A stretch of DNA of 64,000 nucleotides from Patiria pectinifera. Lineage: Eukaryota; Echinodermata; Asteroidea; Valvatida; Asterinidae. Shown piece after piece: positions 38,001 to 46,400 of the stretch. The position numbers and the translations under genes are program-made. The stretch is taken from positions 16,020,699 through 16,084,698 of the forward strand of contig CM057133.1 in NCBI GenBank assembly GCA_029964075.1. The letters run 5' to 3'. The notes under the pieces were generated by a model. It did no database searches and was not told the DNA's origin. It worked only from the letters and a program-made list of their open reading frames with translations. Position 1 is the stretch's first letter; every line of letters begins with the position of its first letter.

Positions 38001-41000
38001 AAGCAACGCATTCGTGGAGCGCTAAAAACTTGCTTTGTTGCAATACTTGCTGATTGGTTTTGTCCTAAGAACAAACAGATCCGTTTTTACTTCCAAACTT
38101 ATCGAACTGTTATTATCAGCAACGAGTAGTGTAGTCAAAAATCCCAATTTTCGACAGCGACATTCTTCGAGCGAGAAGAATTCACGTGAGGCCATCTTTA
38201 TGGACGGATCCATCATTCATTGATATCGTAGGGGTGCTTAACCTTTCTTTGGACATCATTTCTCGGATAAATCCTTTACGAAAATTATGTTCCGACGTTA
38301 AAGAACTTATTTTCAAACAGTAACATGTTTCGGACTTGATAAAAAGTATTATTTATAATTTTAAAACAGTTGAAATGCTTGTAAATATTGACCTTAGGAA
38401 AGCACACCCGATACCGCAAAATGGTGTGGTCCACAGAGCGCTCTGTACGTGACACGTTGGTGACACGTACGTCCGTACGGAGCGTTGTATCTACGCAGCA
38501 CAAAACAGCACGTGCTTATTGCTTTCATAGCGAATGCGTGTGGCGCAGCATCACGGTAGGGGTATCGTACGGGGTACGTGCGGTGGGATCGTTGTTTATT
38601 TTTCGCTGTGTCGTACGGCCAGTGCGCAATGCTCAAAGTCGCTGCGCTTGTATACGAACAAACGGCAGATATATTTTTTTTCGCAACCAAAATTTATAGC
38701 GTAGCGGTAGCGTAGCGGCGCGATTTAAGCGTAGCGCTTATTTCCGAAAGCGTAGCGGGTGCTAGCACTATTTGATGCCTGGCTAGAACACTGCACGTAG
38801 TCACCTTCTGGTAATTCAGTTCAAAATGTTAATTAATGCAATAAAAATTTATATTAAAAAAAGCTACAAAGTTGTACTACACGCTAACATAAGTACTAAA
38901 CGACAAACACCTGGAAAACTGTGACAACAAATCAGACAGTGGACAAGTGACTGTTCACTTTCCTGACCATAATGGCACAACCAAAAACAAACCTTCGGAG
39001 AAAATTCAATGAAATGATATTTTTTAAAGACAGGGACCTGAAGTACTCTGAAACGTGCAAAACTAAATCAGGCCAACTTTACTCACTCTTTAGCCAGCAA
39101 AATTCTCAAAAAAATTCCATTGGGCAAAGAAAAGGTCCTCAGTATTTCACCAACCAAGTTTGCAGACCTAATTCAATTTTTAAAGGAGACATTTCTTCAA
39201 TATTTTGCACATGAGAGGGAAGTCAAGTGATTTCAAAATGAGGCTAAACACTAAACTGGTACATGTCCAACCATGGTCCAACTATTTGAAAAGACTGACC
39301 TCTTCATTCAGTGTCATTAGTCTGGTGGCTGACTATGGAGAAATGTGTAGAAAAAGAACTAGCTCCCGGTTCATGCCACATGTTTCTTTTGGCACAGTTG
39401 ATTGATGCAGTACTGAAGTGGCGTTGGACTGGTTGTTTCAGGTGCCAGTCTTGTATTGCATATTTTCAATACCTAAAGTTACTTTTGGGACTCTCATACA
39501 CAGTATTGAGAGCCCCAAATTTTCAGACTAGACAAATACATGTATCAAGAGGGAAAATCAGGGTTTAATGACTTACTCTTTCTTGGTTTGGTATGAGTGT
39601 TTCCCTCATGCTCTGTGACAGGATGACTTCGTGCCGAAGGCGCTGTTTGCCGAATGCCACCGCACCGCTGGTCACAAGCATGACCTGTTTCCCAGCCTGT
39701 TGGAGTTCTGAGACCTGCATATCAAAAACAAGTTGAACAAGAAAAATAAATTTTCTTTCACACCTAATCCTCCTTTTGTGTTTCTTCTTTCAGCCCTGCA
39801 TGTTTGTGTGCACCCCCATGTTAATGTATGTACCTCTGTCATTTCTGTTTTAGCCTCTGAAGAAGAACTTGCTAAGTTCGCAACGTCAGGCCACATTAAT
39901 TTTAAGAAAAATAAATGTCAAAAAAAATTGGATAAAAAAAAATTGAAAATTGAGTACTGATTGAAGTAGGCAGGAGGTCTTTGTCAACTTTGCAGACACC
40001 TCACAGTTGAATAAAAAAAAAATCCCCCATAATTTCATAACTGGACAAAGTCCACCCAAATCCATCACTGACCCTGCTTGACATAATGCTTTAGGACCAA
40101 ATCCACCACAAGACCACCACTACTATAGGTGGATTTTGATGGACTTGGTGCTCATGGCTTGCCTACCAAAATCCCAAAAATGGGGCATGGATTTTGATGG
40201 ATTTGGGAAGGTTAGGGTTAGGGTTAATATTTCAATGTGCACCCTTTCCCTCTTAACCTTGAAAATAATATAGTGCTGACATTGAGGGATACAATTTAAG
40301 TGACACCGAAGCCTGGGCACACGCTCAGTTGTTTTGTTGGTTTGTTTGTTTGGTTCATGTAGGAATGCTAAGGACTGTACATCATAGTTGAAATTTGGCT
40401 GAAAATAATAAAAACAAACAAACAACTGATGCATCCACTGCCTGAATCCTGCAAAATCCTGCGGCAGTGGCTGTCAATATGTTGAGAATTGGCTAGTGAC
40501 ATCCTGGAGCAGTACGGAGGATTTCAAGCATAATCCAGGCCTATATCTATGCATGGCTGAGCCAAAACAACACAAGGTCCGGCCCAAGACCTTGACAAAG
40601 CGCATCGTACGAAATCAGTAACGCACTTTTGCCATGTAACCTCAATCCTCCAAATTCCTCCACTTTGGCAAAGAGGATTTTGAAGGATTTCAGGGCCGTC
40701 AGGGTTAATTTCTTTAGCCTACTGTACAAACTGTACCTGTTCAATAATGGAAGCCAGCCTTCCTAGCGCCAGGCCGCACTCATCGTCGCGTGTTATCACC
40801 GCACTGCCCAACTTGAGCACGATGCGCCGGCAGTTCTTGAGATCTGACCGGTAGGCTGTTCTGATCTTCTGGTTCTTGGAGGTAGATATGCCCCTCGCCC
40901 CAACAATCCTGGCCACCTCTTTGCTTAAATTGTTATTAGTTTGAGAATTCCAGAGAGCCCGACTGTGCTTTGTAGCATGGCATGCTGTTCTGCCATTTGT

Positions 41001-41108
41001 CAAAGTGTATGCTGCGCTTTGGGAACTTTTCCACCGCGTGCCAAATTTCTGACAGAGTTTTTGGCGGGAAGCCCCCCTGACTTGAAAGAGCCGGCCAATG
41101 CCTGCCAT
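19883..41108 (-). CDS. ALDH18A1: Delta-1-pyrroline-5-carboxylate synthase, complete gene of 14 coding exons
   Basis: Bifunctional mitochondrial enzyme: glutamate 5-kinase plus gamma-glutamyl phosphate reductase, turning glutamate, ATP and NADPH into glutamate semialdehyde/P5C for proline and ornithine synthesis (established for the family). Exons join 40737-41108, 39577-39714, 31458-31562, 30660-30812, 29155-29370, 28234-28443, 27295-27391, 26311-26531, 25530-25667, 24254-24449, 22840-22961, 21723-21909, 20785-20880, 19883-20052. All junctions are GT-AG and in phase, giving about 806 residues (human about 795). Residues 1-90 are basic and Ser-rich, suiting a mitochondrial presequence. Kinase motifs are [10 protein letters not shown] (98-107), [15 protein letters not shown] (136-150) and [11 protein letters not shown] (261-271). 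Reductase motifs are [23 protein letters not shown] and [14 protein letters not shown] with the presumed catalytic Cys627. The gene is divergent from SMYD5. No polyadenylation signal was identified with confidence. Confidence 0.97.
20085..20784. other. P5CS last intron: mariner-like end fragment and TTAA-type repeat
   Basis: At 20085 tacagggcgagtcaaaaaca resembles the outer end of the Tc1/mariner-like MITE at 29862-30329, but no opposite end was found. 20570-20768 is the reverse-complement relative of 26665-26860, sharing 'atgatggactgtac' and 'gtttgaagcac'-type strings, and ends ctttaa. 20400-20419 is an imperfect palindrome, ggtgcatct-ca-agatgcacc. Confidence 0.45.
20785..20880 (-). CDS. ALDH18A1: P5CS exon 13 (residues 719-751)
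   Basis: Encodes [20 protein letters not shown] and [11 protein letters not shown]; the [14 protein letters not shown] motif is diagnostic of the family. Donor TTAG|gtaagg leaves one base of Gly751. Confidence 0.97.
21723..21909 (-). CDS. ALDH18A1: P5CS exon 12 (residues 657-719)
   Basis: Encodes [20 protein letters not shown] through [27 protein letters not shown] is a conserved reductase motif. Starts phase 0 and ends one base into Thr719. Confidence 0.96.
22840..22961 (-). CDS. ALDH18A1: P5CS exon 11 (residues 616-656), catalytic cysteine exon
   Basis: Encodes [20 protein letters not shown] followed by [20 protein letters not shown]. Cys627 in PAACNA is the expected thioester-forming residue of gamma-glutamyl phosphate reductase (family knowledge). 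Acceptor ccacag, donor AAT|gtgagt. Confidence 0.96.
22995..23405. mobile_element. MITE with ~120 bp inverted arms, mariner-like
   Basis: Arms at about 23016-23135 and 23245-23370 are complementary; markers are 'cccgattcggtccagtagtt' on the left and 'aactactggaccgaatcggg' on the right, then 'cctattttgtgaagca' against 'tgcttcacaaaatagg'. The right terminus ends ggaccaccctg followed by TA, typical of Tc1/mariner derivatives. The left terminus is decayed. It lies inside a P5CS intron. Confidence 0.65.
23640..23868 (-). repeat. tRNA-derived SINE, minus copy
   Basis: In reverse complement it carries the B-box ggttcgaatcc, then 'cttgagcaaggcacttta', 'gggacgtaaagccgtaggtc', 'ctggtagtggctgcaatatg' and a short tail. 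It abuts the plus copy that starts at 23869, so the two stand head to head within a P5CS intron. Confidence 0.7.
23869..24140 (+). repeat. tRNA-derived SINE, plus copy
   Basis: A-box tggcctagcggataaga and B-box gggttcgagcccg, followed by the same body as the minus copy ('cttaaacaaggcacttatcc', 'gagacgtaaagccgtaggtc', 'gctaagagcaggggttt'). Too long between boxes for a functional tRNA, so a SINE head. Confidence 0.7.
24254..24449 (-). CDS. ALDH18A1: P5CS exon 10 (residues 551-616)
   Basis: Encodes [28 protein letters not shown] and [17 protein letters not shown], all conserved in reductases. It ends one base into the Val616 codon. Confidence 0.96.
25530..25667 (-). CDS. ALDH18A1: P5CS exon 9 (residues 505-550)
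   Basis: Encodes [20 protein letters not shown] and the following helix to KDAVAL. The [11 protein letters not shown] motif is the conserved NADPH-binding segment of this aldehyde dehydrogenase-like domain. Both ends phase 0. Confidence 0.96.
26311..26531 (-). CDS. ALDH18A1: P5CS exon 8 (residues 431-504)
   Basis: Encodes [20 protein letters not shown] through [20 protein letters not shown] and LPQ. VPIGV and FESRPD are reductase cofactor-domain motifs. It begins with two bases of a split codon and ends in phase 0. Confidence 0.96.
26665..26860 (+). repeat. Dispersed repeat R5, copy 2
   Basis: Reverse-complement relative of 20570-20768. It begins 'ttaaagataaggtccatcat' and contains 'ttcgtttgaagcaac' and 'gatcttgatttcaaatc'. 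The TTAAAG start suggests a TTAA-targeting element, but the far end was not defined. Confidence 0.45.
27295..27391 (-). CDS. ALDH18A1: P5CS exon 7 (residues 399-431)
   Basis: Encodes [20 protein letters not shown] and [11 protein letters not shown], the start of the gamma-glutamyl phosphate reductase domain. It starts in phase 0 and ends after one base of the Ser431 codon (donor ATGA|gtaagt). Confidence 0.94.
27580..27740 (+). repeat. Dispersed repeat R4, copy 2
   Basis: Matches 19350-19480 in order and orientation, within the intron upstream of P5CS exon 7. No further structure seen. Confidence 0.5.
28234..28443 (-). CDS. ALDH18A1: P5CS exon 6 (residues 329-398)
   Basis: Encodes the kinase-reductase junction: [20 protein letters not shown], then [14 protein letters not shown] and LQSLTPEQ. 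The 3' splice site is unusual: the pyrimidine tract is replaced by a run of TTA repeats (plus-strand taa repeats 28447-28472) ending directly in cag. Confidence 0.96.
28446..28472. repeat. (TAA)n microsatellite at a splice acceptor
   Basis: About nine TAA units on the plus strand. On the coding (minus) strand they form the whole region just before the AG acceptor of P5CS exon 6. Confidence 0.9.
29155..29370 (-). CDS. ALDH18A1: P5CS exon 5 (residues 257-328)
   Basis: Encodes [36 protein letters not shown] and GLGGMESK: substrate-binding and nucleotide-binding motifs of the amino-acid kinase fold. Phase 0 at both ends. Confidence 0.97.
29530..29720 (+). repeat. Repeat R6 copy ('gcgaagc...ggcttgggg' family)
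   Basis: Contains gggcgtcaatcgcttctcaa, gacataccttgatcag, gcgaagcgctagcggcttgg and 'agatgctttgtggtgcgatc'. The same series occurs inside the hAT-like element at 56918-57725 and in fragments at 25155-25260 (minus), 37090-37205, 60390-60440, 61925-62030 and 62165-62215. Confidence 0.7.
29862..30329. mobile_element. 468 bp mariner-like MITE with ~200 bp inverted arms
   Basis: Bounded by TA at 29860-29861 and 30330-30331. The left end starts cagggtcaaaaaaagcg and the right end reads, as complement, cacggtgagttaaagaaagc. Inside, both arms share aacccaaatgtcgggactat, gaagttctgcatgtagc, gaatcattcaaatcactcat and aaagttctgtccac. TA duplication plus these ends fits Tc1/mariner derivatives. No transposase. 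Intronic in P5CS between exons 4 and 5. Confidence 0.8.
30660..30812 (-). CDS. ALDH18A1: P5CS exon 4 (residues 206-256)
   Basis: Encodes [20 protein letters not shown] through [15 protein letters not shown] and ends DLQG, phase 0. Vertebrates use two alternative donors here that add or omit Val-Asn. In this gene the bases after the donor are gtgagacact, without a GT six bases on, so only the short form is available. Confidence 0.95.
31061..31474. repeat. ALDH18A1: Degenerate tandem duplication reaching into P5CS exon 3
   Basis: Two copies of about 190 bp (31061-31252 and 31279-31474) share 'atttcacaag', 'tggaaaaatactagaaa', 'cctc-gaggt' and finally ctgagc-gtagtgagcc. In the second copy this last string is the 3' end of exon 3. 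The first copy is a decayed exon fragment without the donor context. Confidence 0.6.
31458..31562 (-). CDS. ALDH18A1: P5CS exon 3 (residues 171-205)
   Basis: Encodes [20 protein letters not shown] and [15 protein letters not shown], the conserved [11 protein letters not shown] motif. Phase 0 at both ends. The link between exons 2 and 3 is several residues shorter than I recall from vertebrates. Part of its 3' end is duplicated in the following intron (near 31230-31250). Confidence 0.95.
32217..33063. repeat. TTAA-bounded direct duplication flanking a Kolobok-like MITE
   Basis: Segments 32217-32384 and 32909-33063 are direct copies (markers catggccaggtg, gcaaatgtggtcaac, ccatatgcttcaaacttcga, aatgttgaa). 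Each is bounded on both sides by TTAA, and the MITE at 32389-32904 lies exactly between them. Confidence 0.75.
32389..32904. mobile_element. Kolobok-like MITE copy 1 (TTAA duplication)
   Basis: Flanked by TTAA at 32385-32388 and 32905-32908. Termini are agggaatgtac and ttttccct, i.e. inverted AGGGAA ends. TTAA targets with AGGG ends are described for Kolobok transposons (family knowledge; piggyBac shares TTAA). The interior holds an imperfect 32 bp palindrome at 32717-32748 centred on ggtcggccgacc. A second copy is at 50085-50604. Confidence 0.8.
33064..37031. other. P5CS intron 2, remaining AT-rich sequence
   Basis: No exon fits the P5CS protein here. It contains G/C-tract repeat ends near 33225-33245, 33455-33490 and 36870, a 'ctaaatatagctccatgg' box at 33673 related to 37690 and 43572, and many short acatgtac-type runs. 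Nothing else stands out. Confidence 0.5.
37040..38793. mobile_element. 1.75 kb hAT-like non-autonomous transposon (8 bp duplication CACGTAGT)
   Basis: CACGTAGT is repeated at 37032-37039 and 38794-38801. Ends are inverted: cagggttctagccagg left, cagtgttctagccagg right (complement). The 8 bp duplication and CAG ends fit hAT. The interior has an R6 segment (37090-37205) with a ggggcccgcttaagggcccc hairpin, a GC-rich stretch near 37910-37980, and a CpG-rich stretch at 38420-38620 with overlapping frames on both strands that match no protein. Intronic in P5CS. Confidence 0.85.
39577..39714 (-). CDS. ALDH18A1: P5CS exon 2 (residues 125-170)
   Basis: Encodes [20 protein letters not shown] and the [16 protein letters not shown] stretch, the conserved kinase glycine/serine motif of glutamate 5-kinases. 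Both ends are phase 0 (acceptor atgcag, donor AGA|gtaagt). An 8.0 kb intron full of repeats separates it from exon 3. Confidence 0.96.
40212..40226 (+). repeat. Short interstitial TTAGGG repeat
   Basis: Two and a half TTAGGG units in P5CS intron 1. Too short to imply a former telomere. Confidence 0.6.
40737..41108 (-). CDS. ALDH18A1: P5CS exon 1 (residues 1-124): presequence and start of kinase domain
   Basis: The start ATG at 41108 is supported by an in-frame TGA seven codons upstream (41127-41129) and a G at +4. The first 90 residues have many Arg/Lys/Ser and few acidic residues, as expected of mitochondrial targeting. The nucleotide-binding [10 protein letters not shown] follows. The exon ends IIEQ, phase 0, donor CAG|gtacag. 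Confidence 0.95.
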
Positions 41109-41872
41109 GACTGCTGAATAAATTGTTCACTGTGTGAGATCGCTTCACCGCTGTTCACAACTAACGTTGCAACAAATAAACGGTACCTAATCCAAATGTG
41201 TGCGGTGAATTCGAGAATCTATTTGAATGAGCATATTCGTTAGACCATAAACACTCAAAACTGTCACATGTGACTTATGTTTTAGAACAATTTTAATTGT
41301 AGATCCATTGTAATTTGTCGCATCAACTGCAGGAATCTAACATCTGGAGAGAAAATGGGAGAAATAAATACCATATTATAAACTTGGTATCAATTTGGGG
41401 GAAAGACTGTAGTATTTAAACAATGTATACTACTATTACTAGGTCATGTACACCCAGCACCAAGTCTTACCAGTGGTGATCAGTACAACTACAAGTTACA
41501 ACTTTGTTTAACTTTAAATCAAGTTGATGTTGAAAGACCAGTTAACCGATTATGTTGAAATAAATTAGAGTTGTATCAAGAAAATGTTGGAAAGGCATTT
41601 CTCATAATATTCCTTTGTTATTTTTTCCCCAAATGTGACTGTAAGATAAAAAAAAATGTTTAAAATGGAGGGGTCTAAAAGATATGTTTAACAGTACACA
41701 ATACAAATGTAATAACTTGCAATATAAACTCTTCTTAGTCAGAAAATTTGGGAATCTCAATACTGTGTGAACTAGCTCTTTTAACATGATCTATCTCCAG
41801 AAAAAGCTAAAGATCTGTGTTTATCCATGGCGGTAGAATTAGACCTCCACGGTTTATCCATAGAGCAACAGT

Positions 41873-41986
41873 AGTCCGAGTAACTAGGACTCTACAGATT
41901 GCTTTTTTAACAATAACATTCTACTATCGCCCGACCATGTCCAAATGTTAAAAAGGCGATCCATAGAGTCCTAGTTACTCGGACTA
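41873..41986. mobile_element. 114 bp hairpin MITE with 9 bp duplication GAGCAACAG
   Basis: GAGCAACAG stands at 41864-41872 and 41987-41995. The ends are perfect inverted repeats over more than 20 bases (tagtccgagtaactaggact and onward). A second, 3'-damaged copy is at 44968-45041. A 9 bp duplication suits Mutator-like elements, but the superfamily is not settled. Confidence 0.8.
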
Positions 41987-42314
41987 GAGCAACAGCTAGT
42001 CATGATGCAGCATGCAGGGGTGGGTGTAGCTTGAGTAACTCCAGCTGACAAGTGACATGCTCCATATTCATTCACATGTTACAACTTACATGATACTGAT
42101 TGAATGATAGAACCATGGAGGTAGAATTAGAACTTGCGGTCTGACTTTTGTAAAATCAAGTTTCACAGAATTAACCTCGCCAACCTCCATATATAGTAGG
42201 CCTACTAAAAAAAACCATAAAACAGAACTTCTTAGTACTTACCAAAAACATCATCACAATGCACATCAACCCCACCGAACCAATCCGTACAGTACGGCCT
42301 CAACCTGTTCACAG

Positions 42315-43055
42315 GGGTCGCACTAAAAAGCGTCAACACAGCGTCAACACAGCGTCAACACATGACAGAAGCGTCAACACACCGTCAACACATCCAAAAC
42401 ACATTCTGAATTAACAAAAATGGTATATAATTGTAAAGCATAGGATAAAAGAGAATTTCCATTGGTTTGAGTTTCCATTTACTTGTTAAAAATATAGTAT
42501 TTTCACGCGAAAAAATGACCTTTCGCTTGCACGACCGTTGTCCGCCATCTTGACTTCGCGCAAAGCTTGGACTACACCATTTCAAGTAGGGGTGTAAAGG
42601 TAATGACATTATCTTGTCATAAACAACAGAGGGATACCAGATCTGTGACGACTGAGGATTGGAGTGGTGGATCATTATTTTGTGAGTTGTGTTTATGTTT
42701 CATTTACTTTATTGAAATGGACATCTTTTGGTATTGGCCGGCCGCGCCCTCTCTGTTGGTTTATTGTACAACGCTATCACCCATTAGCATAATGGTATGG
42801 TCCGCACTGCCACTGAGGCAAATGGCAGCCAATTTCGGAGCGGCACGGAGAGCCAATTTTCTTGAACTGAAAATCAAAATTTTCAGACGTTTAACCTATT
42901 AATTTTAAGCCAAAATCTTGTTTCTGACCATACTATATGGGTTACATACTGCTTTTGTTACTTTTAATGCATTTTGGATGTGTTGACGCTGTGTTGACGC
43001 TGTGTTGACGCTTTGGAGTGTGTTGACGCTGTGTTGACGCTTTTTAGTATGACCG
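42315..43055. mobile_element. 741 bp element with GCGTCAACACA subterminal repeats and 8 bp duplication GTTCACAG
   Basis: GTTCACAG occurs at 42307-42314 and 43056-43063. The inverted ends share ggtc-(g/a)-actaaaaagcgtc, followed on both sides by four to five copies of the 11-mer gcgtcaacaca (42328-42400 and 42970-43044). Inside are about 550 bp without a transposase. The 8 bp duplication suggests hAT. It lies in the P5CS/SMYD5 intergenic region, 278 bp before the SMYD5 ATG. Confidence 0.8.
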
Positions 43056-43332
43056 GTTCACAGACAATCAATGACAACAGTTTTTGCCCACAGCATGCAC
43101 GGTCGGCGCGCCAGATCTGACGGCTGGTCGATGATGCAATGCATGCATAAACAACGTGGACACCGTTTGCACGCGTGGCACCTGGATATCAAAGTGGGTC
43201 AACTACCACCCTTTAGCTTACTCAACTTTATCACTCGTTGGTATTCATGCTTGCGAAAGAAACATGATAATGAGGTCAGAGCTGCGCGGATGAGTGAAAA
43301 AAAGTTACCAGCTTAAAGGGTTCAAAAGCAAC

Positions 43333-43428
43333 ATGGCAGCCTCCATGGGAATGTGTGTGAATGCGTGTGATGCCGATTGTAATACCAAAAATGAGGGAAT
43401 CTACGTCAGATTTATCGATAATATTAGG
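43333..43428 (+). CDS. SMYD5: SMYD5 exon 1 (residues 1-32)
   Basis: Too short to stand out alone, but it ends [12 protein letters not shown], which joins in phase 0 to [10 protein letters not shown] of exon 2 and matches the family's VRF---KGKG start. The ATG has favourable context (gcaacATGGC). Donor AGG|gtacgg. This start gives almost exactly the vertebrate length. Confidence 0.88.
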
Positions 43429-46400
43429 GTACGGGTGGCGTAAATATGAAGAAAAAGTTGGGGAGATATTTTAAAGCTCCTCATTGTGAAGATGAAGAAG
43501 TGAACTGCTTCTTGTAAACTTAACTGTCTGGTCCAGTTTTCGGACAGCCAGCTCAACCGGCGGTGTATGACCATGGAGCTATAAATTAGCTATACATTCG
43601 ATTGCTCATAGAGCTATAATATTTTTTAAAAATGACGATCAACTACCTAAATTTTGAAATTTCATACTGGTTTGTCTAGCATGTCTAGTCATGGGTTTAA
43701 CCTTGTTCTATCTAAGTGTTTATTTGACATGTTTGAGATGTTTTAATAGCCGTAAACAGGTCTCGCATTTTTTTCCCGTTCTTAAGCCGTCAGATCATAT
43801 ACTGATATAGTGCCTTCATGCACTTGTATATCATGCGAGCATGCCCGCCTCACAAGTAAAGCTGCTCGATTTACAAATGATTTAGAGTTGAGTCCCAGCA
43901 CGACCAATGTTTTGGAAACTTTATTTTTTTTATGCCCCCAAAATAAGACTTTTCCTCGATTGTTAATAAAGTCCAAAATGTTATACTAATAGGAAAATAA
44001 AGTCCAAAAGGGTCTGATCTTAAATGACAAATTACAACATCAGAGTCGAGATGATGATACTATATAGGGCTACGTTCGCGTGTAGGTGAATTGTTTTTAA
44101 AAAAATTATGTAGGTGAATTTTAGGAAAACTATTTGCCCAGCAAAAAAACAGACAAAAATGGGTAAGAAAAAGTCGTATTCTCTGTCGAGTGTCAAAAAA
44201 CTGTCAAGACCTACAGTAAGATTGCTTGAGGTTGAAGTAGTACATTTTTGAGTGTAGTAGTACATTTTTGAGAGCTAAGAGGGGTCCTTAAATTAACACA
44301 CTTTCCCCATTTTATTTAGGCGGTGGATATTTTATCGTTAAACCGGTCCCTGATTGTTTTCAGTATTGTACTGGCACGGCACTGAACATGCGCAGTGACA
44401 GGGTTTTCTTCATACTAAAAAATTGTTACAATAAGGAATCTTTGTCTGGTTCCGCGCTAACTTTGTCGCTGTGTACTTGTACGTACATCATCATTTTACC
44501 CAATAATTTTCCTGAAAATCAAAACCCTGCCATGTTTTGATGTTTTGATGGTTGTTTCTTTTCAACATTACCAGCCTTTAACTTAGGCTATAACAGAAAT
44601 ATATGGGGTTCCAAACTTTATGTACAGTCATCTCAAAACATACCATCTGTCATGGGAGACCTAACTTAAATTGTGATTTTTCCACAGGGAAAAGGTGTGT
44701 TTGCAAACAGAGACTTCAAGCCCAACGACACACTGTTCACTGAGAATCCTCTGGTCTGTGCCCAGTTCCTCTGGAATGAGTTTTACCGTTACACGTCCTG
44801 CGAGTTCTGCATGCGTTCAATGGAGACGGCTCAAGACATGGCACGGAGGCTGAGTGCCAATCTGTCCCTTGTGCTGCCACATCCGGAATGCTGCACACTT
44901 CAGAGAGAGAAGCACACCGCATGCCCCCAGTGTCAGGTACTTTGTTCAGATTAAACAGGGTAAGCCCTAGTCCGAGTAACTAGGACTCTACGAATCGCCT
45001 TTTTGAACATTTGGACATGGTCGGGCGATAGTAGAGTCCTAAGTACATAGCCTTATTGCATTACTAATAATTTTTTTTTACCATTTTCACTCAATCAAAA
45101 CCTTCAGATTTCACCCCCAAGAAAGTCTTCAAACTGCCTTATGCGACCCTGTATGCTTCAGTGGGAATTTGAAATACAATTGGTGGTGGTTAGGTTTACA
45201 TACCTTTTGGAAGAAAAGAGAAATTTCACCTTCAATTCGGGAAACATCCTTGTCACACATGCCTTGTTTGAGGCTGCCATTTTGAATTCAGGAAAAGTAG
45301 ACTGGTGCATGGCTGGCTAGACTGTTTTCTGACAAGCGTCAGACAGACCAATCACAGGGCACTTTGATTTGTCACCTAACCAATCACAGGGCACTTTGAT
45401 TGGTCACCAATCCAGGTGACCAACCAAAAGTGCCCTGTGATTGGTCTGTCTGATGCTTTTGTGTTCTGCCAAGTCTGTATGAGATAGAGGGCACTCTTGC
45501 ACGTACATGTACACGTCTCTGGTATTGAAATTAACAATTACCCATGTGTTGAACGTCACAATGCAAATTTGACCTGGATAATGCAAGTCTGTCTGCCCTC
45601 CCCTGAGGGCCATAAACTGACACAGGGCCTCAAGCAGCAGCTGGCTAATATGAGTTATAGTGCACAGGTGCGCATTCCAACGTTTGTTACTAACGAACCT
45701 ACGGGTCTGTGGGGTCTAGGGGTGGAGCACAGGAGCACAGGATTCATGATCATGAGGTTGTGGGTTCAAGCCCCACCGTGGCCATGCGTGTTGTGCCCTT
45801 GAGTAAGGCGCTTTATCTCAATTACTCCTCTCAACCCAGGTGTTAAATGGGTACCGGCATTATTCAATGCTGGGAAGGTAACACACTTGCTGTGGAGGGG
45901 GTGTGGTGATCCCCCCACAGCAGCATATGAGTCTGGCCCAATCGCTAACGAAAGAGAGATGGGCACTCCGTTCCTGTTAACACAGGTTTGTCCACTTTAC
46001 TTTACCTTTTAACCTACAGACTAACGGAGAGACATGAGTTCTTGTAGAGCTGCTTTCCGCAGCTGTTAAAGCTGATTCAGGTTATTTTGATGCACTACAC
46101 ACAGGTTCCCTATTGCAGTGCAGAGTGTAGGGATCAAGCTGAAGCTCAGTACCATCAGGTCTTGTGCGTGGGCCAGTCACTCCCTGATCCGGACCATCCC
46201 TTGGTCGTCTTACAAGAAACCTGGAAGTAAGCTTTCTGTCGTGTCTGTGTTCCATCTGCGTTGCAAGTCCATCGACAAGTCAATTACAAACCTGGAGGGA
46301 AACTGTAGAAGAAGATGCCAAAACATCTGGTATCGCTCACATGGACCCCACAGACAGGAAAGCTTGGAGAGCAGCCATTAAGGAAATGAAATGTCCAACC

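Larger units (their letters stand above)
41109..43332. promoter_or_regulatory. Divergent P5CS/SMYD5 intergenic region
   Basis: The two genes start 2.2 kb apart on opposite strands, so both core promoters must lie here unless there are unseen upstream non-coding exons. No TATA box at a convincing position was seen. The interval contains a 114 bp MITE (41873-41986) and a 741 bp hAT-like element (42315-43055), so about 1.35 kb is original. A tccgccatcttgac string at 42540 resembles a YY1 site but lies inside the transposon. Confidence 0.6.

Noticed and set aside
38388-38699. Overlapping 103- and 98-codon frames on both strands
   Set aside because: CpG-rich interior of a hAT-like element; both strands open by composition, and neither peptide resembles a transposase.
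40212-40226. Former telomere end or fusion site
   Set aside because: Only two and a half TTAGGG units.
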